Shown here: positions 31,389-43,345 of the stretch, piece by piece
Layout of the letters: every line of letters starts with the position of its first letter
How positions within the stretch are numbered: the first letter of the stretch is position 1
From: Ypsolopha sequella
Lineage: Eukaryota > Arthropoda > Insecta > Lepidoptera > Ypsolophidae
Direction of reading: 5' to 3'
Assembly (NCBI GenBank): GCA_934047225.1
Contig: CAKOHE010000103.1
Span: forward strand, 682,001-746,000
Length of the DNA: 64,000 nucleotides
Notes under the pieces: model-generated
The model's database searches: none
What the model saw: the letters and a program-made list of their open reading frames with translations, nothing else
What the model was told of the DNA's origin: nothing
Made by a program: the position numbers and the translations under genes

Positions 31389-32481
31389 GTTAGTGAATTT
31401 TTCGTTTTGTTTTTATTCTATATGTATCCGCTTTTTTCTTCATTTTCTTAATTTTTTGTTAAAATCATAAAACATTAATTATATATAACTTTTGTAATAT
31501 GTTTCGGGTGGAGCCTATTTTGTTTACTCGTACGCGTTACGCAGGAATTTATAAAAGAAATAAGAGTTTATAATTTTTTAAATTATAATGTAATTTTAAT
31601 TCTTTATTTTTTTTTGTATTTGTATTTATTAATTTAAACATTATATTTCCTCAGATATTCAATCAATCACACCAGGTTTGAGATCTCAGTAACGCAGATT
31701 GTGTCAATGTTTCTAAAAATATCTGAAGTAATATAATATATGTAATTAAATGTTAATAAATTTATGAATGTAATAGTATCTTTAATATGTACTATTTTTT
31801 ATGTTCTAAGTATTTTTTGCGTTGTTTTCTTATTTATTTATGATACCGGTAATAAATAGTCATGTGTCATTCAATTAAACCACATATGATTAAAATGACC
31901 ATACAGAAAACGAGTATAGTCAATTCTGCTTGGTATACCGAAGTTCCAGACCATTGACAACAATGGCACCTGATTAATATTGGGTGCAAACATATGAAAT
32001 TGCTCTCTTACAGATTCATGAGTTCATAGTTCCTGTAATTCAATAGCTATTTCCATTATTTGTTTTTTGTTTGAAAGTTGATTTCAAGGTTTTACATCTA
32101 CGTATTAAATTTTGTTTTTATTGTTAGTTTGATAACTAAAATTAAATCTTCAAAAACGGTTCGGCCTAAATGCCATCCATTTCCATGATAAGATTCATCA
32201 TATTTTTTTACAGCTGACACTTTTCAACAATTAAATTAATGTTGCTATAAGCTTAATGTTGTCTCATTCATACACAAAAAAAAGATAAAATTTGGATTTG
32301 TCATTCCTATAAAAAATGCAAAATGTAAGTACCTACTGAAAATTGAGTTACCTGCAAATTCTCCATACAAAACGGACATTTCATAGGTTTGCACCTATTG
32401 TAAATGGTACATATTTGTATTGTAAATGTACCTAGGTACAATTGCATAATATTCATGTGACAAAATGTTTTATATTTCCAG
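31389..32481 (+). other. lin-54 intron 7
   Basis: AT-rich, 1.1 kb, GTTAGT donor and tatatttccag acceptor. No repeat or RNA gene recognised. Confidence 0.5.
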
Positions 32482-32565
32482 GCAATTTGATACAAATGGG
32501 AGCAGACAAAGTGACAAGCGGTCAGCCGCCGCCGCTTGTCTTCACAACAACACCGGGGAACAAAG
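32482..32565 (+). CDS. lin-54: lin-54/Mip120-like, exon 8
   Basis: Preceded by ttttatatttccag, followed by GTTCGT (32566). It is 84 bases, phase 1 in and phase 1 out. It encodes GNLIQMGADKVTSGQPPPLV and then FTTTPGNK. The Pro/Thr-rich sequence continues the low-complexity linker. The donor is non-consensus at position +4 but is the only GT that keeps the phase for exon 9. Confidence 0.72.
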
Positions 32566-34689
32566 GTTCGTCTTTTTGCAGGGTTCCGTCGCAAAACGTG
32601 AACCCTTAGATGCAGCGAATCTCTATTCTTTATTGTACACACACGAAAATATAAACAAAATTACAGTGAAATAGCAGTGTGCAGGCTAATTATCGTATCT
32701 TATGCAGTGCTAATTTGGTGCTAATCATGGTGACGTTTACGTCGTAGATGTCATTTTCGTAGGCGAAACTTGATACATTTATTTATTTATTACCACATAA
32801 AGCACTCACTAGACGTGATTTCAGACGTTTATTTCAGATATTATATCCATGTTGTTAGTAACAGTTTTTCTTAATTGCTAATGTTAGTAACTATTATATT
32901 TACAATTTTCTTATAATTACTTATTTTGCATTGGGTAATGTTTAACAAAGTGTAACAAAAAGGTGTAACCATATTTGAAGAGCTTATTCACAATATATCT
33001 CTAGTAGGTATAAGTAAATACCTCACTGGTATGCAATTAAATTGGAATCAAATGTATGACGTCATTTGGTCACTATAAAAATTCAAACCAAGAAAAAAAT
33101 ATCTTTGTTTTCTTGGTCTGTGTTTACAAATATGAAAATACATATTTAAATATCTATCGATCTAGTTAGCTACGAAAGTAGGTAGATATAAGTAAAGTAA
33201 TCGTCACTGACAGTTATGTCAGTTATCGAGCGAGCAACTAAAGTAAAATGCAAAACTATTGTACCCTAACCCAAAGGAGGCCCCAGGCCCAGACGCGCGA
33301 ATCCACGTGACATCTCTCTATGTCTCTACTGTGTGAATGTGTGCGTACGTCAACAAGCATGCGACACAGCTACTAGCCGTTCAGAATTTGTACTGAATAC
33401 GGGTGTGTTTCGTAATACCAAAAATGATGAATGAAAACTTAATGTGATTTAAATTTTGTTTTAATAATCTGTAACTTGATAACATATGCTATGTTTCCGC
33501 TCGAACAATATCATACGTTTTGTTGTTTTTAATACAAAACAAATACGAAGAAAACGGGTAATTTACGGTGTAAAAATGTGCGAATTGCAAATCGCTGACA
33601 TTTCGTTTCAGGTTAGTATTTTGGAAGGAAACATATTCATGAACCTATAAAAATACAGTCTTAATCAGAATAACAGCATAATTTGGTTGAAATATGCTCG
33701 AATTGCAAATGATTTTGGTATTACGTTTGTATGGCCAATTAATTTTGCACCGGCCTCTTAAGAAGTCCTGAATTTACGTACGCCAAGTCCGAAGCGTGCA
33801 GACCGAAAAGTTTACTGTCTTGCTTAGCTTAACGTTGATGCGCTACGGAAAAAAATCGACACTTAGAACTTGCATATCTGCTTCAGAAAATAATGTATTA
33901 TTTTGATAAAGTAGTATATTATTTTTGGAATCTTTTTCTAGGGATCTGTTAAACAGAAACGCGATTGGACAAATACAGCTCGATACAAATGTTGATTGAA
34001 ATGAGGTCTTTTTCGACACCAATTCTCCTGGTTTGACAAATTGGAATGACATATGGACTGCAATTATATTATATTAGATGGATTGTAACAGTATCTAGGA
34101 CCTGGTTAAACGAAATTTTGATAGAAACTTTAGTACGTTTTATATGAATAAAAAACCGACTTTTTGCTACTTTTCCACGAATCCGTCCTTCTCGCACTGA
34201 GGGTTTTTTCGCATATGGAGTAAAAGGGACGCTAAAACTTTTACATATCGCCTTAATAGAACATTGTTTTGGTTATCTCTGATAAAATAGACGATTAAAC
34301 TGGAAAAATTAAACGGAAATCTTCAGTGACGTCACATTTTGAAAACTTGCTTGGCGCTTTTGACAGTCAGCACGAAGTTGACGAGTTCCGTACATTGTAC
34401 GACGTACAATTACCACGTATTTACAAATATTTTTGACCATCACTGTTCGCGGATCCGGTTGCGATGAAGTATAATAGAAAACTCCTTTCATTTGTATTTT
34501 AAAGGCTGACATCAAATAGAACACTGCTAACATTTTAGAAAATGGAAGCATTATTTTAAATTGATTTAAATGTTTTCTCTATTTTAAAAAGTAATGAAAT
34601 CTAGAACAAAATGTAAAAGTCAGCGGATGACAATATCTCGTGTTTTACAGTCTGACTTATTCAACAAATTTAATTTATTTGTTACACAG
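32566..34689 (+). other. lin-54 intron 8
   Basis: 2.1 kb. About 33060-33140 has an inverted pair (aaattcaaaccaagaaaa / ttttcttggtctgtgttt). About 33400-33760 has atttcaggttagtattttgg and related words that may be part of an old element. No gene recognised. Confidence 0.45.
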
Positions 34690-34769
34690 TTTCTGTTGCA
34701 CCGAAACCCCAGCAGAGATTGGTGAAGATAGCGCCCGTCATGACGAAAACATCGCAGGCGAATTCTTCG
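34690..34769 (+). CDS. lin-54: lin-54/Mip120-like, exon 9 (last visible)
   Basis: Follows atttgttacacag and ends before GTGAGT (34770). It is 80 bases, entering in phase 1 and leaving in phase 0. It encodes VSVAPKPQQRLVKIAPVM and then TKTSQANSS. The P-x-P-Q-Q-R-L-V block parallels the SQPQQRLIMP segment of vertebrate LIN54, which lies about 100 residues before the CXC domain. The next exon should begin in phase 0 and soon reach the cysteine-rich CXC repeats (C-x-C-x-K-S-x-C-x-K-x-Y-C-x-C). I found no such coding in the remaining 29 kb. Confidence 0.78.
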
Positions 34770-35737
34770 GTGAGTTTTTGTAAGAATTTCACGATAGCCA
34801 TTTTCTGTTTTCTCTAAAAATTATTGTCTATCACACGGACGTAGCGGACTCCGCGTCGCTAACAGAATATTGAGGTACCACAAGACAAGCCGACTCGCTT
34901 GTACGCACGAGCCGCACGCAAACATACAAAAGTAGTTTATGCTACAAGGGCGCAAAGGAATGAATCACGAGGACGATTTAAAACACGAGCGTAGCGAGTG
35001 TTTTAAACGTAACCGAGTAATTTATTGCTTTTACGCCCGTGTATCATACTACATTTTTCAATGCATAGTGTGAGGAAATGAAAACTAATATAATCTTGTG
35101 AACTTTAAATTATAATTGGCTCAAAAGGACTGTATCCAGAGCCGTTAAACAGTGGAAAAAAAAGTATAACGTCTATGGTACACAGGAAAGGCTGCAGGTT
35201 AGCCAACCATTGTAAACAAATTAAAAAAAATAATAATAATAAAGCCCTAGGGCAAAATAATCGACTTTCTGTTCGGTTTTGATGCATAAAAAGTGGGCCT
35301 TTACGAGCACATGCATTGAAAAAAACATAAGACAATCAACCGCCATTCTGCAGCAAACCTTGACCAGCGAAACGCGCTGACATGGTACTTAAAAATATTC
35401 GAAAATGCGTGGTCAAATCCTGCAGAAATAATAACGGATTTATGAAAAAAATTCAGGGAATTACCTTTCATAGGTAAGTTGTTCAATTTATGACGTATTT
35501 CCATTTTTTTACGTGTTTTTACATGAAATTAATCTGCTCACTTTGGAACTCAAAACCTAGAGTCCGCGCCACCAATGAAGTCCTGCGGCAAAGTCTTTAT
35601 TGTGTCTAAAATATGATCCAAAATGCCTTTGTTAACGCCTTGCATGTGTGCGTACATGACCTACACACATGCACACGGCGAGATAACGGGTTCCCAGCTC
35701 GGCGGCGACGCTGCCGCCATTGCCGGCTGTCACTTCC
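34770..35737 (+). other. Start of the long last lin-54 intron; dispersed repeats only
   Basis: About 34890-35060 contains words of the cacgagcgtagcgagtgtt / gcttttacgcccgtg type, related to the repeat at 27820. The rest is AT-rich. Opposed short frames at 35606-35800 are shadows. Confidence 0.4.
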
Positions 35738-36190
35738 TTCCAGTGCTGCCAGATCGGCGCATTTTGCGCCAGATCTAACGCTTTTTTTGACCACTTAGCG
35801 CTCAAAATTCGTTTTTAGCGCCTAGCGGAAAATCTAGCGCTATTGCGGAATGAGTGTTGTTTCATTATTTTAGCACTTTTTTGGAATAATTTTGGGAAAT
35901 CTAGCGCTATTTTGAAATAAGTTTTGTTTCAGTGATACAATAATAATTATACTGTAATAATTCTACTTGCAGTGATTTAATTTAGTATAAAATTTCTTTA
36001 TCTTCTTTTAAAAATTCTTTACGGCTCTATAAATGACGTATTTTTTAAAAAGCCAATCAATTACAATCAGCTTATCAATATGGCCACCAATATACAACAT
36101 AAAACTAGCGCTTCTTTAGCGCTTTTTATAAAAAAAATATGTTTAGCGGAATCTAGCGCTTTTTTACATCGGAGTTAGCGTGCAACACTC
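35738..36190. mobile_element. Possible hAT-type MITE with internal ctagcgct repeats
   Basis: Starts CAGTGCTGCCAGATC and ends tagcgtgcaacact, an imperfect inverse at the extreme ends. The interior repeats the word tctagcgct / tagcgcttttt at least six times. It abuts the MITE at 36191 directly, so its own 3' border is uncertain. Confidence 0.45.
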
Positions 36191-36714
36191 AATGAGGGCT
36201 TTTCATGACAGCTCTTAATCAAGTTTCACCAAAATGAACTAGATGGCGCTGACGTATGCTCTAATTTCAAAAATGTATGACGTAACAAAATCTACTCTAT
36301 GACAAGACCTAACCTTAAATATTATAATAAAGATTTCAATGTATTTAATATTATATAGTACTATTTTCCACATAAGCGTTAGAATGTGGAAAAATCAATA
36401 ATGAAATAGCATTCATTACCTAATTCTTTGGATAATGTAACTTAAATTAAACTTTAAATGTTTTAGTGCTAGAGTGTCTTTTTTCACCAACTAAAGTCTA
36501 ATCCAAAAAAAAAACCAGCCACTAAAAACAATATTTCTCCGCTAAAATGGGTTTCTAAACCACCAGTTTTAGTGCAAATTCCCTAAGTTGGCAACACTGA
36601 ATCAGGAACCATAGAGTAGACTGTATATTTTTGACATGAGAGCATACGTCAGCGCCGTCTATTGATCGCACTCTGAACTATTTTTTTTTTAATGCTGTCT
36701 GAAAAGCCCTCATT
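36191..36714. mobile_element. MITE family AATGAGGGCTTTTC, copy 2
   Basis: Nearly identical along its whole length to 14204-14729, with the same inner inverted arms (gatggcgctgacgtatgctct / gagcatacgtcagcgccgtc). The two copies lie 22 kb apart in one host locus. Confidence 0.85.
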
Positions 36715-36725
36715 GGACCTGGCAG

Positions 36726-37240
36726 CAGCGTTGCCACCTTAGCCCTTTTCGGGCTAGATCTAGCACTTTTTACTGTAGTTGAACTCGTTTTTTGATGATT
36801 TAGCCCGAAAAGAGCAATCTAGCCCTTTTCGTTATGTGTATATTTATAGTTCTGTGAACCTAATTAAAACTAAAACCAGAAACAAAATAGGGGCTAAAAA
36901 CAATGATATCCATACTACGTATACGATGGGGTTTACAACGACTGAGAGAGTCCTGCTTTTCACACAAGGTGTCAACTGAAATAATAAAAAACTGTAGGAT
37001 TCATTTGAAATTTTCGTTCAAATCCGCAAAAAACGCAGATGTCAATCAGCCATCAACTTTTTCTGCTTCAGCAGGTACGATTTTTAACAAATTCAATAAC
37101 TTGGTTTTAATTACTCTGTTGCATTTTCTGAAATTACTTACTACATTTCAAATAAACAATTTTTAGCACTTTTGATGGCAAAATTTGCTAAATCTAGCTT
37201 TTTCAACTGCTCTTTTTCAAAAACCAAGGTGGCAACACTG
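36726..37240. mobile_element. hAT-type MITE (CAGYGTTGCCACCTTAGC), copy A
   Basis: Flanked by identical octamers CCTGGCAG (36718-36725 and 37241-37248). Ends CAGCGTTGCCACCTTAGC and AAGGTGGCAACACTG are inverted. The interior is the same as in copy B at 46380-46838, including a cattttgatggcaaaatttgc-type end region. Chance open frames run through it (36779-37166). Confidence 0.88.
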
Positions 37241-37269
37241 CCTGGCAGCCCTGCTTCCTTCACTTAATT

Positions 37270-37404
37270 TTCGCATACGGTACCTGGTGCACACGCACGA
37301 CGCAATCATTTTGTAATATCAATAAATTAGTAAACATTGAAGGAGTTCTTCTTTACCACCGCATTCCACGACCGAGTCTCCACATCACAAACGCCCAGTT
37401 CTTA
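37270..37404 (+). repeat. Bel-Pao element, 5' LTR (partial)
   Basis: gcatacggtacctggtgcac through agttcttaaca is repeated at 39607-39742 with very few differences and ends in CA, as expected of an LTR. The following bases ttggtccttcgagtcgg match the leader/primer-site region I know from insect Bel-Pao elements. The repeat is short for an LTR, so the 5' part may be lost. Confidence 0.65.
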
Positions 37405-38366
37405 ACATTGGTCCTTCGAGTCGGACATTGGCCTCCAGAGCTGGCGAAACAAGAACAAAGGAAACGCGACGTGGTGACATCGAGCCGCCATTACGTGGAA
37501 CATTGCCGAGAAGATTATTTTCTACGAATTTGTGTTCAAACATTAAACACCGTACATAGTGAAGCAACTTGAAGAATTCATTACTTCATAACATTATAAA
37601 GGATTGCAGTGAGCTATTGGAGAATCACACATATTAAAAAACAAAGGGTATTCTACTAGAAGACCTGGATTGTTCGTTATTGTGAGTTCGTTCCAATTTT
37701 AACTTTATTACCTATCATTTATTCATTACTCATCCATGAGATAAAATCAGCAATAATCTGATTACCTATACATTGCCATTATCTTTGTGGTTAAAACATA
37801 CATAAGTCGCACTTTATAAGCGAAATACAAACATTATTGCTAATTCTTGTAACCTACTTGCAAGTTACAATAAAAAACATTAAAACCCATTTATTTCATT
37901 ACAGGCTTATTGCCAAATTACCGTTAAGCTAAATTCATTATAGCTACATACCTACTCGGGTATTTATCTTCAAAATCTATAATTTCAGAGATTCTTGGGT
38001 GATAGTTTCAGCGGTCTGTGTGTGAACTGTGTTTATGTTGTGTTAATCGTAGCAATTGTTTTACATAAATTCCAGCTAACTGCTTTGTTACTGCGTGTCG
38101 CCGCGCCCGCTTGCCACGCACGCAGCCGCTGCTTGCCGCCGCGACCATACACGGCTTGCGGAACGATTTTGAATGCGCACGGCTTTTATCGACATTACTG
38201 CACGCTCACTTCGCTTCATTGTTTAAAATTTAAGTATCTTTCTTATTTTTCTTCTTAAAAGTTTTTATTTCTGTATAATCGTGTCATTCTATTACATAGC
38301 AGTTTACACTACAGTAACACGACGCGCAATAAGTGAGTACCTATTGTTACTGGCTGTACTAACATA

Positions 38367-39665
38367 ATGGACATAAAAACATTGATTAAAAAGCGAGCTT
38401 CCTTTAAAAGTAAAGTAACTCAATTCAGAAGTTACTTAGAACCAATAGAATCATGTCAAAGGTTAAACGGACTTCAAATCAACGAACTTACCATTCGGTT
38501 ATCTAAAATCGATGAACTTTACACCGATTATGATTACGGTACAGTCTGAAATAGAAAATCTGTGTGAAATTCCAGATGAGCAGTTTGCAGAGCGCGAAAC
38601 GTTCGAGACCCTGTACTTGAAGGCCGTCGCCGTCGCCCGAGAGTTGTTGGCGCGACACGAGCAATCCGTTGCCAGCGACGACGGCTCCGGATCGGTCACG
38701 GGTTCTTGTACTGCACATGGAGGTATCAAAAATATTAAACTTCCTACCATACACTTGCCTTCCTTTTCGGGCCAATATCATGACTGGTTAGAATTCCGTG
38801 ACACATTTAACTCGCTCATACACTTAGACACGTCTATACCTAAAATCAATAAATTTCATTACTTGCGTGCTGCTTTGAAAGATAGTGCAGCTTTGATCAT
38901 ACGCTCGCTTGACTTTTCAGCTGAAAATTACGATGTAGCTTGGGAACTTCTTTGCGACCGCTACAATAATAAAAGGCTACTCGTTAACAATCATATTCAT
39001 GCGATTTTTAACATTGAAATAATAGCTAAAGAATGTTCTACTGCATTAAGGAATATTATCGATACTTTAAATCGAAATCTTAGAGCTTTAAAGACGCTTA
39101 AATTACCCACGGAGCATTGGGATGTACTTATCATACATATCATTTCAACGAAGCTAGATTCCGTTACAAGTCGTGAGTGGGAAACTTACCGTAATACCCT
39201 GACAGACCTACTTACCGTAATACACTCGACAACCTTATCGAATTCTTAAAGAACCGGTCTGATTTGTTGGAAACCATGGAGGAAGCCCACGTGAAACGTA
39301 GACACAGTGACGTCACATATAATCATCACAAGTCGTTAGTCGTAAGCTCTGCCTCCCAATCACATTCTCAATCTTCTGCCGCAAACAAATCATTTGTTTG
39401 CCCATTATGTAAAAATAGCCATGCGATATATCGTTGTTCAAAATTCAAAGCGTTTACGTTAGAAACAAAAATTCAAAAGGCTAAAATCCTTAAATTATGC
39501 CTAAACTGTCTGCGTCAAGGACATACAGCTAGTAACTGCAGAATAGGGCCGTGCCGGTTATGCAATAAATACATGAATAGTTTGTTACATAATCATGACT
39601 TCACCTTTGCATACGGTACCTGGTGCACACGCACGACGCAATCATTTGTAATATCAATAAATTAG
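38367..39665 (+). pseudogene. Bel-Pao gag (DUF1759-type), frameshifted, pol deleted
   Basis: Three consecutive frames together make up a Bel-Pao Gag: 38367-38549 (N-terminal helices with K-R-A-S-F-K-x-K-V-T pattern), 38512-39249 (capsid-like DUF1759 core, including LPTIHLPSFSGQYHDWLEFR and AWELLCDRYNNKRLLVNNHI) and 39264-39665 (two to three CCHC-type knuckles, CPLCKNSHAIYRC, CLNCLRQGHTASNC and CRLCNKYM). At least two frameshifts (near 38530 and 39210) break it. Protease, reverse transcriptase, RNase H and integrase are absent, because the gag runs straight into the 3' LTR. It is thus an internally deleted, non-autonomous and inactive copy. Confidence 0.85.
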
Positions 39666-39742
39666 TAAACATCGAAGGAGTTCTTCTTTACCACCGCATT
39701 CCACGACCGTGTCTCCACATCACAAACGCCCAGTTCTTAACA
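39607..39742 (+). repeat. Bel-Pao element, 3' LTR
   Basis: Near-identical to 37270-37404, starting tgcatacggtacctggtgc and ending agttcttaaca. The close match between LTRs points to a geologically young insertion despite the frameshifts in gag. Confidence 0.65.
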
Positions 39743-41040
39743 GCCTTAATCCATGAGACTTCAGTTCAATTGTTATACTCTTGACAATTGGCCAGTGTTG
39801 CCATTAAATACAAATGCAAATTACTCACCACAAAATTTTGGAGATAGATTTTCGAGTGGAACTGATAATTTTTTATCTTCGTTTTAACCGGCTTCAAAAA
39901 AGAGAAAGTTGTCAACTCACCTGTTTTTTTTTTTCTACACATATTTTTTGTGTAAGTTGCTCCATAAAGAGTGTGTCGATCAATAGATGTTGTTTCAGTT
40001 GGTCATCTCTATAGATATGATGAAATGAAACGTCTGTCTGTTTGTAAAATTTTTCCGCTCAGATAAAAAATACCCGCGCCACCAAAGGGCTTGAGCTAAA
40101 CAAATTTCGACACAGGCATACACGCGCAAGTTAGTCTGTCTAAATTACATTAATTATTAAAAAAATATATAAGGTCTTTCAATTTAAATCCGAATGTTTT
40201 ACTAATCATACAATTATTTGGTTACACAATATTCAAAAGCAAATTTTAAATACTGACTTTACTCTAGTCTCGATTAATTTATTTGGTAACGCATAATAGA
40301 CTAGGAGCGTACAATCGGTAACCGTACATTCGTAGTTGTGTAGAAAAAAAAAACACATCAAAATAAATAGGGTTGGCTGGCGCAACCAGGAGCATTTTGA
40401 TTTTGCGGACTGTACAAAATACTTAAGGTTGCGCCCCTGTCACTACTTTAATTTACAAGGGCTAAATCAAAGAGCGCAAAATAAAATAACAGATTTATTT
40501 ATTTAGATTTTAAGTTATAAGCATCGAATTAGTTGACAAGGTCGAGGGTCACTAAGCCCGGTTCAGGTTTACTCTGTTCGGTCTCTGTCTAGAAATACCG
40601 CACTCTCCTGGGATGTTTGGTTGCTCGGATGAGCCACTCCAGGACTTCCAGGCGGAGACTGATTGTAAATACTGGCGAGGCAGCGAGTTCGCTGTGGTGA
40701 GGTCGTACGTAGTTACCGATCCAGGCCAAAGTTCCTGGAATCGTACGGACGTATTACGATCTAGCATTGAAATGAAGGTCTTTAGCAGTCCCTAGGTTTA
40801 TGTGGCAATCTAGAACTACAACTTAGCTACTCCGAAAGGTGAAATTAAGGTGGCGTTAAGTAGTGATTGCCACAATTAAAATCTGTGTGTTAATTACAAT
40901 TTTAAAACACTAGTGATTTAATATTTACAATAAAAAAAACAAACATGAGTGAAGTCATGACAAGGACGAGGTAATATAACGGTTTACCTGCAAACACAAA
41001 AAGATCTACCATTAAAATAGTAATTGCACAACTTACCCAG
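39743..41040. other. No gene recognised
   Basis: About 40550-40800 is GC-richer than its surroundings and opens short frames on both strands (40552-40767 minus, 40613-40795 plus) without recognisable domains. It may be the edge of an unclassified retroelement. The remainder is AT-rich. Confidence 0.35.
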
Positions 41041-41048
41041 TATGGGAA

Positions 41049-41536
41049 GGGTTATTCCCAGAGCTCCAAAAATTTCTTCCCACGGCTCCAAAAATTCAAT
41101 TTAATATTTATTATTTTCATAATTTGATTCCTTAATTTGAAACATGTCCTTAACAATAAAAACTGTGTTTAGCTGTGATTTTTTTATAAATATTTTAATA
41201 TAGAGTATATAAAATCACTTAATTTTTTAATTATTTATCCATCTACGCTTTTATATATTTTAAGACGGTGCATCAGTTTACTATGACGTAATTGACACCT
41301 TCATTGCGTTTTTCCTCATTAAGCACAAGAAAAGAAACGCTTCGTAGTGCACTGTAGTATATTTATATGCTTCTACTTGAATTTGTTATTTATGTACAAT
41401 GTGACTGTACATAATAGCTTTTGGCGCCGGTGAGAAATGAATATTTTCGACAAATTAATTTTTGGAGTCATGGGAATCTTTATATGAAATTTTATTTTTT
41501 TGAGAACAATGGATTTTGGAGCCCTGGGAATAACCC
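41049..41536. mobile_element. GGGTTATTCCC-ended element, copy 2, perfect 8-bp duplication
   Basis: Ends GGGTTATTCCCAGAGCTCC and GGAGCCCTGGGAATAACCC. Identical octamers TATGGGAA at 41041-41048 and 41537-41544. 488 bases, no SINE insert, so it shows the uninterrupted form of the element at 23255. Confidence 0.9.
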
Positions 41537-41587
41537 TATGGGAACAACACAATATATTTTCAATACTACATATCACAGACAGGTATA

Positions 41588-41853
41588 TACAAGGTGACTT
41601 TTTGATCATCGTCCAAATTCATACTAGAGGCTCGGTAAGTGATCAGCATCATGAATCGATAACAATTTTTGTGAAATTCGTATAATGAAATTTCGACTTC
41701 CCATAGTAATTCACTCCCAGTCCTGAGTGAATCACTATGGGGAGACGAAATTTAATTTTATGAATTTTAAAAAAATCGTTATTGGTTCATGATGCTGATT
41801 ACTTACCAAGGCTCAAGTATGAATTTGGACGATGTTCACAAATTCACCTTGTA
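41588..41853. mobile_element. ACAAGGTGA-type MITE, single-core copy
   Basis: TACAAGGTGACTTTTTGATC at the start, ttcacaaattcaccttgta at the end, TA on both sides. One palindromic core (cggtaagtgatcagcatcat ... atgatgctgattacttacc). Compare the two-core copy at 584-1034. Confidence 0.8.
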
Positions 41854-42269
41854 TATTAATTAGTGAATATAGGTCACTCAAGCAAGAGATAATCTTAGTA
41901 TAGTTATTCTCCAAAAGTCGTAGCATTTGTCGACGGTAGATTGACGAATGACCACCCTGCGGTCACCAAGAACGAACGGGCGTTGAACCGTACGCGACTA
42001 GTTGTCGTGCGCGGGTCATTTCGCTACTAATAAATGTTTGTCTGTAACTAAACTTTTTTATTATTGAATGTTAAATACTAAATTAATTATCGCGTTTTAA
42101 GTAACGCATCGTTACACCCCGCAAAGTTTTTTTTCTACACTACTACGAATTAGTCATATCTTGCTGAATACGATGCTGAATCGTTTTTTTTTTCAAATAA
42201 ATCGATGTTCGGTAAAATCAGGCTGACCCATGTTAGTACCAAAATGGGACGTTTTAACCTTATTTTTTC

Positions 42270-43345
42270 AAGCACCTTTTGAAAGTGAAAGTGAAAGTGA
42301 AATAAATTTATTTGCCAAAAAAAAAAACACAAAAAGGAAAAAAAAAAGAGTGCAACATAATGCAAAATGGCAAAAAGGAGCAAACTCAGCAAATACTACA
42401 AGTTGAAGCAACTTGCAGCGCTGATTTTCAGTTTGCCCCTTTTTAAAGCATATGATACAAAAATACAATACAATGGCAGGTATGGGTAAAATAATAATAA
42501 TAATAATAATGAAGAAGAAATTGTACCTATTTACATTAAACTAGGAATCATTCATAATTAAAATATAACAAAAAATAATAATTTAACAATTAATAAAATA
42601 ATCAAAATGTCTAATGTCCACAAAAAAAAAACAAGCATTATCTAAATTGGAATTAATAGAGAATAAAATAATAACATGCAACACAATAATTAAAAAAACA
42701 AAATAAAAGAAAAGAAGCTTAAATAACGAAGCAGCATTAATTACATTGCTTGCTGAGAATACATAGTCTGATATGTTTTTTAAAGGTAACAGAACACATG
42801 TATTTACGCAAAGGTGGTGGTAGGTCATTCCAAATTTTTGCGGCTGCGTATTTGAAGCCTCCTTTGTAAGCTGTAGTTTTGTGCTTCCCTATGTCCATTC
42901 TATCCGTAGTTCGATTGCGTGTAAATCAACCGTGAGTGTCTCGGGTCCATGTGAATTTATCATAAAGGTAGATAGGTCTCTGCGTGTGAACTATTTTGTG
43001 AACGAAAGTAGCAAGATGCAATTGTCTACGGCCATTCATTTTTATTATTTTTTTATTATTTAGAAATGGTGTGATGTGTGCTCGTTTAGGAACCACGTAA
43101 CAAAAACGTGCACACGCATTATGTACGCGCTGTTATGCGCGTTCTGTTTTGACATAGATTTGCGGCCCGTATACAACATCACAAAAATTAAATAGTGACA
43201 AAACTAAACTCTCTACCAGTAGTTCCCGGATCTCTTCTCTTAAAAACTGTCGAATACCATACAGTACCTTTAACCTATAGAAGGCATTTCTAATTTTAGA
43301 ATTTACATGTGCCTCGAACCGAAGTTCGCACTCCAGGGAACTTGT
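42270..43345 (-). pseudogene. LINE reverse-transcriptase remnant, minus strand
   Basis: On the minus strand, about 43345-43140 reads a typical post-catalytic jockey/CR1 region (LECELRFEAHVNSKIRNAFY, RLKVLYGIRQFLREEIRELL, FNFCDVVYGP). Further on, about 42900-42770 keeps the late block GGFKYAAAKIWNDLPPPLRK followed by KKHIRLCILS. The 3' end at about 42275-42310 is a short cactttcactttcacttt repeat after ggcaaataaatttatttc, a usual LINE tail. The 5' side ends where the tandem array begins. Confidence 0.7.
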
